Shown here one piece after another: positions 57,982 to 63,926 of a DNA stretch of 63,926 nucleotides; positions within the stretch are counted from its first letter, which is position 1; each line of letters opens with the position of its first letter. Source of the stretch: Thalassovita sp. (GTDB lineage: Bacteria > Pseudomonadota > Alphaproteobacteria > Rhodobacterales > Rhodobacteraceae); contig JARGPB010000019.1 in the NCBI GenBank assembly GCA_029212905.1, forward strand, positions 1 to 63,926, given 5' to 3'. A model generated the notes under the pieces. That model was not told the origin of the DNA and ran no database searches. It saw only the letters and a list, made by a program, of their open reading frames with translations. Both the position numbers and the translations under genes were made by a program.

Positions 57982-58503
57982 GTGACCGAGCTTTTTGCCC
58001 ATCTCAGCCTGGCCCTGCCCCGCGACTTGGCTTTGCCGCTATTCATCCTGTCCCTGCCGATCTGCGTTTGGGTGGCTTGGTCGGATATGCGCGCCATGCG
58101 CATCCCTAACTACGCTGTGCTGGCCATGGTCGCGATTTTCCTGGTGGTCGCGCCCTTTGTGATGTCCTTGCAAACCATGGGCTGGCAATTGTCGCATCTT
58201 GTGATCATCCTGTTGGTCGGAATCGCGCTGAACGCGGCCGGTTTGGTCGGCGCAGGTGATGCAAAATTTGCCGCCGCCGCAGCGCCCTATATCGCCTTTG
58301 GCGACATCCGTTTCCTGATCGCGCTGTTCGCCGCCTGCCTGCTGGCAGGGTACGCAACCCACCGGATCGCGAAATTCAGCCCCCTGCGCCGCATGGCCCC
58401 CGATTGGGAAAGCTGGAGCCGCAAGCGCGACTTTCCGATGGGGCTTCCTTTGGCGGCGACCTTGTCGATCTATCTGCTGCTGGGCCTGATCTACGGGGCA
58501 TAA
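57982..58503 (+). CDS. cpaA: Prepilin peptidase TadV/CpaA
   Basis: This inner-membrane aspartyl protease cleaves Flp prepilins after the conserved Gly. The 173 residues have about five helices. The two catalytic aspartates are Asp35 in WSDMRAMRIPN and Asp93 in the GxGD motif GAGD (90-93). There is no N-methyltransferase domain, as usual for the TadV type. The start is GTG 57982. Its substrates are the five pilins upstream, whose cut site reads G/AVTVDW or G/AVTIDW. Confidence 0.93.
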   Translation: MTELFAHLSLALPRDLALPLFILSLPICVWVAWSDMRAMRIPNYAVLAMVAIFLVVAPFVMSLQTMGWQLSHLVIILLVGIALNAAGLVGAGDAKFAAAAAPYIAFGDIRFLIALFAACLLAGYATHRIAKFSPLRRMAPDWESWSRKRDFPMGLPLAATLSIYLLLGLIYGA

Positions 58504-58624
58504 ATCGCGTGGCTTGATGTGATTTTTCGACCCGTCTCCATCTTTTCGCCACCTTGTTCCGCCAGATTGACCTGAACCGCCCCGTTTGGGGCCGCATCCT
58601 CATGAATCGGGACGATCAGACGCC

Positions 58625-59941
58625 ATGAACATGCAAGCGCCGACTACCTCCAAGGTGACCCCTCCTCCGCCGCCCAGCAGCCTGGAGGGAATGCAGCTTC
58701 CGCTGCCGATGATGCGGGATATCCTGCTGAAAACCATGTTCCGCAAGAATGTGACCACCGTCACCGAGGTGGCCGAGGCGATCTGTCTGCCACGCCAAGT
58801 CACCCAAGAACTGATCGACATCGCCCGCGAGCAGCGCCTACTAGAGGCAACGGGAACCCTGAACGCCAACAGCGGCAACGAGATGGGCTATCAGTTGACC
58901 GACGCAGGCAAGGCCCGCGCGTTGGATGCGCTGTCACAATCGGAATATTTCGGCGCAATGCCCGTCCCGCTAGAAGTCTACCGCGAGCAGGTCAAACGCC
59001 AGTCAATCCGCAACATTCAGATCACACGTCAGCAATTGACCGACGCCATGGGGCATCTGGTGTTGCCACCCGATCTGCTGTCGAACCTTGGCCCCGCTGT
59101 GGGTTCGGGTCGGTCGATCCTGATGTATGGCCCGCCGGGCAACGGGAAATCCTCGATTTCGAACGGTATCCGTGATGCGATGGGGGATAAGATCTATGTC
59201 CCGCGCGCCGTGGAATACTCGGGGCAGGTGATCACCGTCTATGACCCGATCGTTCATTCCGCTGCTGAATCCGAACAGGACGATCCTAACTCTCTGCGCC
59301 GACGCCGCAGCTTTGATACCCGCTATGTGCGCTGTGATAGGCCCACGGTCATCACCGGCGGCGAGCTGTCCCTGGACATGTTGGATCTGGTCTATAACCC
59401 GACGGCGCGCACCTATCAGGCGCCGCTGCAATTCAAATCCTCGGGCGGGATTTTCATCGTTGATGACCTTGGTCGCCAGGCCGAACCGCCCCAGTCGCTG
59501 GTCAACCGCTGGATCGTTCCGCTGGAAGAAGGCAAAGACATCCTGGCCCTGCAATCGGGTGAAAAATTCGAGGTGCCATTCGACACGCTGGTGATTTTCT
59601 CGACCAACTTCCACCCGAACGAGATTTTCGACCAGGCCGCCCTGCGCCGGATCTTCTTCAAGATCAAAATCGACGGGCCGAGCCAGGAAAATTTCTTGAA
59701 AATCTTTGCGCTGGTGGCCCGCAAGAAGGGCGTGCCGCTGGACGAAACGGCGCTGATCCACCTGTTGCAGGAAAAATACCCGACCATCGACAACGTCTAT
59801 GCGAACTATCAGCCTGTGTTCCTGATTGACCAGATGATTTCGATCTGCGAATTCGAAGGCATCCCGTATCAAATGACACCGGAGCTAATCGACCGCGCAT
59901 GGGCGAACATGTTCGTGAAAGACGAAACAATCGTGAAGTAA
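58625..59941 (+). CDS. AAA ATPase associated with the Tad locus
   Basis: This 438-residue predicted ATPase has a Pro-rich N-terminus, a winged-helix-like part (about 30-100, TVTEVAEAICLPRQVTQEL and GYQLTDAGKARALDAL), a middle region and an AAA domain with Walker A GPPGNGKSS (169-177), Walker B GIFIVDD (275-281) and a sensor-like FSTNFHPNEIFDQAALRR. Homologues follow tadV in other Rhodobacterales. The role is unknown; remodelling or regulatory function is guesswork. Its end overlaps the next gene by 43 bases. Confidence 0.85.
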   Translation: MNMQAPTTSKVTPPPPPSSLEGMQLPLPMMRDILLKTMFRKNVTTVTEVAEAICLPRQVTQELIDIAREQRLLEATGTLNANSGNEMGYQLTDAGKARALDALSQSEYFGAMPVPLEVYREQVKRQSIRNIQITRQQLTDAMGHLVLPPDLLSNLGPAVGSGRSILMYGPPGNGKSSISNGIRDAMGDKIYVPRAVEYSGQVITVYDPIVHSAAESEQDDPNSLRRRRSFDTRYVRCDRPTVITGGELSLDMLDLVYNPTARTYQAPLQFKSSGGIFIVDDLGRQAEPPQSLVNRWIVPLEEGKDILALQSGEKFEVPFDTLVIFSTNFHPNEIFDQAALRRIFFKIKIDGPSQENFLKIFALVARKKGVPLDETALIHLLQEKYPTIDNVYANYQPVFLIDQMISICEFEGIPYQMTPELIDRAWANMFVKDETIVK

Positions 59942-60741
59942 TCGGAGTCGCCGGGTGCGGTCGCATGGGTGCTCCGATGCTTCGGGCGCTTTTGGCTGCG
60001 GGGTTTAAGGCGCGTGGATTTGATACACGGCCCGCCCAGGACTTTGACACGCTGTCGCCGTATATGCTGGACGTTGATCGCTTTGCTGCGGGGCTCGGCA
60101 CGCTGATCACGGTCGTCCGGGATATTGCGCAGACCGAAGATGTGCTCTTTGGCGCACAGGGATTTGTACAGCGCGCCGACACAGTTAAACGCATCATCAT
60201 TTCTTCGACCCTGTCGCCGAAATATGTCCGCGCCCTGCGCGACCGCATTCCCGCCCATATCACGCTTATTGATGCTCCCATGTCGGGCGCGGCCATCGCA
60301 GCACAAGAGCGGCGGCTATCCTTCATGCTGGGTGGAGACACCGATTCCCTGGACGCCGCGCAGCCCTTGTTTGATGCGATGGGACGGCATTTCCACCGCA
60401 TGGGCCCCTTTGGCAGCGGCATGCAGGCCAAAGTTCTGAACAACATACTGGCCGCTGCGAACACCGCGCTGACACGTTTGGTGCTGGATTGGGCAGACGA
60501 GGCCGGGCTCAACGAAAAGCAGCTATTGGCGCTGATGCACACGTCCTCGGGGCAGAACTGGTTCGCCTCGAATTTCGAGACGATCGAGTTCGCACGCCAC
60601 GGGCTGAGCGATGATAATTCCATCGGAATTCTGGTCAAAGATGTCGAAAGCGCCCTGGATGCTGCGCCGGAAACGGCCGATTTGACCGCGCCTCGTGCTA
60701 TTCAGGCGCTGTTGCGCAACATGACGCCACGCCGTGGCTAG
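59899..60741 (+). CDS. NAD(P)-dependent oxidoreductase, 3-hydroxyisobutyrate dehydrogenase-like
   Basis: The 280 residues have an NAD-binding GVAGCGRMGAPML (16-28), the substrate/serine loop LIDAPMSGA and the catalytic Lys region KVLNNILAAANTA, all typical of the beta-hydroxyacid dehydrogenase family. Start: the only in-frame initiation codon before the Rossmann motif is ATG 59899, which overlaps the ATPase gene by 43 bases in another frame. A metabolic enzyme attached to the Tad operon is odd. The family also includes moonlighting regulators. Substrate unknown. Confidence 0.82.
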   Translation: MGEHVRERRNNREVIGVAGCGRMGAPMLRALLAAGFKARGFDTRPAQDFDTLSPYMLDVDRFAAGLGTLITVVRDIAQTEDVLFGAQGFVQRADTVKRIIISSTLSPKYVRALRDRIPAHITLIDAPMSGAAIAAQERRLSFMLGGDTDSLDAAQPLFDAMGRHFHRMGPFGSGMQAKVLNNILAAANTALTRLVLDWADEAGLNEKQLLALMHTSSGQNWFASNFETIEFARHGLSDDNSIGILVKDVESALDAAPETADLTAPRAIQALLRNMTPRRG

Positions 60742-60747
60742 GTATGA

Positions 60748-61560
60748 TTACAGCAGGCCAGCCTCTTCCCATCGGGAGCGGTAGGTGCGGCTGACAGGGA
60801 TCTGATCCCCATTCACCAGCCGCAGAAATGTCCTGGCGCCCTCGCGTTCAACCTCTTGAACAGCCGCATGAGCCACCCAATGCGAGCGGTGCGCACAGTC
60901 GCCCTTGCATCCGTCCATCTCGTCGATCGCATCGGAAAACCGCATACGCAGGCTATGCACTTCGCCGGGCAGGACAACCGCGACAAAGTGGTCGCTCGCC
61001 GAAAGCCGCAACACTGGCCCAACCGCCCCGCTTGGCAGTCTGCGCATCAAACGCGGACCGGGTTCGGGCGGGTCGGGTTCGGGCGTCGGGTCAACACTTA
61101 CAGTCCCGTCTTCTTGGTTCAGAAAATGCGATTGTTCGGACCGGATTATCCGCACACTCACATGGATGACGGTCCCGATCAGTGCCACGAACAACGCGAT
61201 TGTCCACGGGCTTGGCCCATTCGCGGATTGAGAAGATATGCAAAAAAGCGTCCAGAAATAAACAAATGGCGAGAAAACCAAGGTCATCAGGCCAATCCGC
61301 AGCGCGTCAAATTGACGGCTATGGCGATCGGCCACGAATAGCGCACTGAGCTCGGCCAAGGTCGAAGAAAACACAATCGAGGCCCCAACGATGACGCCCC
61401 AATACAGGCCCCGCTCTCCGGTTTGCAGCAGAGTCAGGGTATTGAACGGCCCCATCACCGTCGCTGCAAGCGTTAACACGCACCAGACAAGTAACATCGA
61501 CGGCCGAACCACCCGATGCACCAAGGCCCTCAGAAATACTCGTATTCGCCCCATACCCAT
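60748..61560 (-). CDS. Membrane-anchored LytTR regulator 1
   Basis: The 270 residues begin with four hydrophobic segments (about 18-40, 50-72, 85-110, 118-140). A Pro/Glu-rich linker (EPDPPEPGPRLMRRL) and a C-terminal LytTR DNA-binding domain (about 185-270) with SASDHFVAVV, HRSHWVA and PVSRTYRSRWEEAGLL follow. No receiver domain, so it senses through its membrane part. It convergently meets the oxidoreductase gene. Start ATG 61560 (GTG 61563 would add one residue). GTT elements 21 bases apart lie just upstream. Confidence 0.85.
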   Translation of the reverse strand: MGMGRIRVFLRALVHRVVRPSMLLVWCVLTLAATVMGPFNTLTLLQTGERGLYWGVIVGASIVFSSTLAELSALFVADRHSRQFDALRIGLMTLVFSPFVYFWTLFCISSQSANGPSPWTIALFVALIGTVIHVSVRIIRSEQSHFLNQEDGTVSVDPTPEPDPPEPGPRLMRRLPSGAVGPVLRLSASDHFVAVVLPGEVHSLRMRFSDAIDEMDGCKGDCAHRSHWVAHAAVQEVEREGARTFLRLVNGDQIPVSRTYRSRWEEAGLL

Positions 61561-61593
61561 CACTCGGTAAACTATAAAAACGATTAATTACAG

Positions 61594-61623
61594 AGCGTTA
61601 TATAACAGAATACAAGAGTTGCA
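61594..61623. promoter_or_regulatory. Candidate LytTR-type direct repeat
   Basis: AGCGTT (61594-61599) and AGAGTT (61615-61620) are 21 bases apart, the period of LytTR/AgrA sites (9-base half-sites with a 12-base gap). The outer bases do not fit the consensus fully. The site lies between the divergent LytTR 1 and thioesterase genes. Confidence 0.3.
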
Positions 61624-61683
61624 ACCACAGGTTTGCGTTGCATGACGCAAATACCGCGAATATCGTACCCCCAGGAGGAGACC

Positions 61684-62103
61684 ATGACCCAAACGCTAAA
61701 TGACCGGATCGCAGGCAGTTTTGAGCAGCAGGCGATGATGCAAACCCTTGGGGCCCAGTTGGCAGATGTCCAATCCGGCCAAGTGGTGATCAAAGCCCCA
61801 ATCCTGCCGGGATCCCGCCAACAACAGGGCCATGGACATGCTGCGCTCAGCTTTGCCATCGGGGATACGTCGGCGGGCTATGCGGCACTGACTGTGATCC
61901 CCGAAGATCACGAAGTGGTCACAGCCGAAATCAAGATCAACCTCTTGGCCCCTGCGCGCGGTGATCTGCTGATCGCGACCGGGCGGGTGATCAAACCGGG
62001 GCGCAAACTGGTCATCGTCACCGCCGAGGTCGTTGCTCGGACCGGGGATCAGGACAAATTGATCGCCATTCTCCAGGGCACCATGGTGCCGGTACCGATC
62101 TAG
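61684..62103 (+). CDS. PaaI-family thioesterase
   Basis: This 139-residue hot-dog-fold acyl-CoA thioesterase has the active-site region QQQGHGHAALSFAIGDTSAGYAA (47-69), in place of the usual HGG-D pattern, and EIKINLLAPARGDLLIATGRVIKPGRKL afterwards. The start ATG 61684 follows a strong AGGAGGAGA site. It lies divergent from LytTR 1 and convergent with LytTR 2, overlapping its end by four bases. Substrate unknown. Confidence 0.85.
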   Translation: MTQTLNDRIAGSFEQQAMMQTLGAQLADVQSGQVVIKAPILPGSRQQQGHGHAALSFAIGDTSAGYAALTVIPEDHEVVTAEIKINLLAPARGDLLIATGRVIKPGRKLVIVTAEVVARTGDQDKLIAILQGTMVPVPI

Positions 62104-62837
62104 ACCGTCAGGCCCGCTGCTTCGACGCCGGGACGATAGGTGCGGCTCACCGGCACCTCGGCCCCGTCCTGCATTGTCAGCATCAGGCGGCCTTCGCGGC
62201 GCTGGACCTTTTGGACCTGACCAATAGCAACCCAATGCGACCGATGCACCCGCAGCCCATCGAACGCTGCCAGTTCGGTTTCGGCATCAGACAGGCGCAT
62301 CAGAATCAGCGCTTCTCCGATGTCTGTGACCACCTTCAAGTAGTGATCCTGCGCCTCCAGTCGCACCAACGTCCCGCGCCGATCAAGCGGCAAACGGCTT
62401 TGAAATGACGCGTCTGGGGATTCGTCGGTCTGCTCCGTCGGCTGGGCTGTATGAACCACACGGTTAAGCGCAACCAGCCCTTCGACCGCCATTGCGATCA
62501 CCCAGACAATCCCCACCAACCACGCCAAACTGGACCAGCCAAACCAGCCGTCCAACACCGCCATATTGATCAGATGCACCAGCCACCCCAGCAAGATGGC
62601 AAAGCCCAGACGCGCCGCCAACCGCCGCCCCAACGCCTGCCCCCGTAGCAGGACCCGAAATCCCATATCCACCAGAACCGAGACCCCAACGATCAGCGCC
62701 CAATAGGCCAGACGCGGACCCGGCGCCAACAGTTGATAGGTCTCGAACGGACCGGCCAAACCCGCCAGGATCGTCAACACCAGCCAGACCGCAACCGGCA
62801 CAAACACCCCCGGTCGTTCACGAAGCGTAAGCAGCAT
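62100..62837 (-). CDS. Membrane-anchored LytTR regulator 2
   Basis: This 245-residue paralogue of the neighbouring regulator has four hydrophobic helices in the first 140 residues, a short acidic linker and a LytTR domain with EAQDHYLKVVTDIG, RVHRSHWVAIGQVQKV and PVSRTYRPGVEAAGLTV. No receiver domain. Start: ATG 62837 follows GGGAAAG; GTG 62858, preceded by AAAGGA, is an equal alternative adding seven residues. The last four bases overlap the thioesterase stop on the opposite strand. It is divergent from the DUF2306 gene. Confidence 0.85.
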   Translation of the reverse strand: MLLTLRERPGVFVPVAVWLVLTILAGLAGPFETYQLLAPGPRLAYWALIVGVSVLVDMGFRVLLRGQALGRRLAARLGFAILLGWLVHLINMAVLDGWFGWSSLAWLVGIVWVIAMAVEGLVALNRVVHTAQPTEQTDESPDASFQSRLPLDRRGTLVRLEAQDHYLKVVTDIGEALILMRLSDAETELAAFDGLRVHRSHWVAIGQVQKVQRREGRLMLTMQDGAEVPVSRTYRPGVEAAGLTV

Positions 62838-62951
62838 TGGCTGATCTTTCCCGGTCACTCGCGCATTCCTTTGCCCAATCACGTAGCGGGCCTTGGCCCC
62901 AGATGCGGCCCACCCCATCAGGTTCTAAAGCACCAAACAGGAGTTGCATAG

Positions 62952-63350
62952 ATGAGCCTGACCCCCTTATTGGAGTCCCCCTTCGCCATCCAGATACACG
63001 CGTTGGCAGCGGTTTTATTGATCCCTTTGACACTTGTGATTTTCGCTATCGAACGCGGCAGCCCCCTGCACAAACGACTTGGGTGGGCCTGGGTCATCGG
63101 CATGGCGCTGGTTGCGATCTCCAGCTTTTGGATATCAGAGCTGCGTATCATTGGTGCCTATAGCCCGATCCACCTGCTGTCGCTCTTTACCCTTGGGGCG
63201 CTGGTGTTTGGCGTGACCAGCATCCGCACGGGCCAAGTGTCCCGCCACCGCAAAACCATGAAAGGCATCACATTGGGGGCTCTGGTGACGGCGGGGGCAT
63301 TCACTCTTTTGCCCGGCCGCATCATGCACGCCGTTCTAATCGGAGGCTAA
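62952..63350 (+). CDS. DUF2306-like small membrane protein
   Basis: The 132-residue protein has four predicted helices (IHALAAVLLIPLTLVIFAIE, HKRLGWAWVIGMALVAISSF, PIHLLSLFTLGALVFGV, GITLGALVTAGAFTLLPG) and the pattern IHALAAV ... H-K-R-L-G-W ... R-H-R-K-T-M, seen in DUF2306 proteins, where conserved histidines face the membrane. Function unknown. It is followed after one base by another small membrane protein, so both are probably one unit. Confidence 0.8.
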   Translation: MSLTPLLESPFAIQIHALAAVLLIPLTLVIFAIERGSPLHKRLGWAWVIGMALVAISSFWISELRIIGAYSPIHLLSLFTLGALVFGVTSIRTGQVSRHRKTMKGITLGALVTAGAFTLLPGRIMHAVLIGG

Positions 63351-63351
63351 C

Positions 63352-63813
63352 ATGAGCATTCTGACAAACACCCCCGTCTGGGTCTGGCCGCTGTTCATCG
63401 GGTTAATCGTTCTGGGTCTGCGCGCGACCCGCGAACGCCGTAGCCCTGTTGCGCTGATCGCGGCGCTCCCTCTTTTGGGCGGGCTAAGCCTGCGCAGCCT
63501 GGCAACCCTCCCTGCCCCCGCCCTTGTCTGGAGCGTCTGGGCCACCGCCCTCGTGATTGGTGCAATCCTCGGGGCGCGGCTTCAATCGCGGTGGCTGATC
63601 CAGCGCGAAGGCGCCTATGTCACCCTCAAAGGCGAATGGCTGACCCTGGTGGTACTGGTGGCAATTTTCGGGTCGAATTTCGTCTTCGGAGCCTTGCGCG
63701 CCGTGGCTCCAGCGTTGTTTTCCGCACCAGTGCTGCAAGCAGGTCTAGCCTTGGTCCTGGGTCTATGCGCAGGCAGTTTTCTGGGGCGCGCCCTTCAGGT
63801 ACTCAGGTCCTGA
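63352..63813 (+). CDS. Small membrane protein (DUF6622-like)
   Basis: The 153 residues have four or five helices, beginning TPVWVWPLFIGLIVLGLRATRERR, a pattern known in small uncharacterised membrane proteins. Another motif, RLQSRWLIQREGAYVTLKGEW, lies between helices. Function unknown. It starts one base after the DUF2306 stop. It is not linked visibly to the LytTR pair except by position. Confidence 0.72.
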   Translation: MSILTNTPVWVWPLFIGLIVLGLRATRERRSPVALIAALPLLGGLSLRSLATLPAPALVWSVWATALVIGAILGARLQSRWLIQREGAYVTLKGEWLTLVVLVAIFGSNFVFGALRAVAPALFSAPVLQAGLALVLGLCAGSFLGRALQVLRS

Positions 63814-63867
63814 ATATCCAAAGGCGCGCCCATCAGAGCGCGTCTTCAGGTTTTCCTCTAACGCAGC

Positions 63868-63926
63868 TTAGGCCGTCAGCCCCTCTGGTTCATCCAGGCC
63901 ATTGGCGCGGCTACAGGCGGTGACGG
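63868..63926 (-). CDS. C-terminal end of an unidentified minus-strand gene (partial)
   Basis: An open frame enters from the window edge on the minus strand and ends with TAA at 63868-63870. The last 18 residues read VTACSRANGLDEPEGLTA. The frame is too short to name a family. It would be convergent with the DUF6622-like gene, 55 bases apart. Confidence 0.4.
   Translation of the reverse strand, partial: VTACSRANGLDEPEGLTA

Noticed and set aside
1..63926. tRNA, rRNA, CRISPR arrays, prophage or integrase genes
   Set aside because: No cloverleaf, rRNA-like sequence, regularly spaced repeats or integrase motif was recognised. The only repeats of note are the pilin units and short palindromes.

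Overview
The window reads as chromosomal DNA of a marine Rhodobacterales (Roseobacter-group) alphaproteobacterium. The basis is a GC-rich background with tightly packed operons, an Irr-type Fur regulator divergent from fabA, the lysC-ptsP pair, the ctaC-ctaB-ctaG-ctaE-surf1-thrC-M16 protease order, a FnrL-type box, a protocatechuate (pob/pca) operon and an alphaproteobacterial-type Flp/Tad pilus locus. No tRNA, rRNA or CRISPR array was recognised.

Layout. 1-700: remnants of two mobile elements, an IS3-type orfA start that interrupts a zinc-ribbon transposase-like gene. 770-5690: fabA, irr, a Cys-cluster membrane protein, an FKBP isomerase, then a dehalogenase, hydrolase and PLP-dehydratase operon. 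5789-11630: 4-hydroxybenzoate to beta-ketoadipate pathway (pobA, pcaD, pcaC, pcaH, pcaG, an esterase, pcaB). 11.8-18.2 kb: MFS exporter, zinc alcohol dehydrogenase, a persulfide-sensor-like ArsR repressor, modABC molybdate transporter and a GntR regulator. 18.3-30 kb: two SDRs, DUF1178, lysC, ptsP, EcsC, GNAT, flavin reductase, mtnP, a ribbon-helix-helix protein with a divergent 37-residue ORF, apt and a FAD-linked oxidase. 30-37.6 kb (minus): cytochrome aa3 oxidase and its assembly genes followed by surf1, thrC, an M16 peptidase and an acetyltransferase. 37.7-45 kb: tldD, a membrane protein, dprA, topA and a 3-oxoacid CoA-transferase pair. 45.1-60 kb: lytic transglycosylase, five flp pilin genes, and cpaB, cpaC, an OmpA lipoprotein, cpaE, cpaF, tadB, tadC, two TPR lipoproteins, prepilin peptidase and an AAA ATPase. 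60-63.9 kb: an NAD-dependent oxidoreductase, two membrane-anchored LytTR regulators around a thioesterase, two small membrane proteins and the tail of a minus-strand gene.

How genes work together. pobA makes protocatechuate, pcaHG opens the ring, and pcaB, pcaC and pcaD carry it to 3-oxoadipate; the esterase between pcaG and pcaB may release aromatic acids from esters. The cox genes supply aa3 oxidase subunits, haem O synthesis and copper insertion, with a perfect FnrL-type box in front. The tad genes form most of a type IVb pilus machine: pilins, outer-membrane secretin, cytoplasmic ATPase, inner-membrane platform and processing peptidase; the TadE/F/G pseudopilins are not in the window.

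Most noteworthy: the flp array, where three of five pilin genes are identical at the DNA level and alternate with two divergent pilins, each with its own terminator or spacer, and all with Asp-Trp instead of Glu-Tyr after the processing site; and a small divergent unit at 27.5-27.95 kb with an RHH protein, an unrecognised 37-residue ORF, a shared dyad and terminators on both sides.
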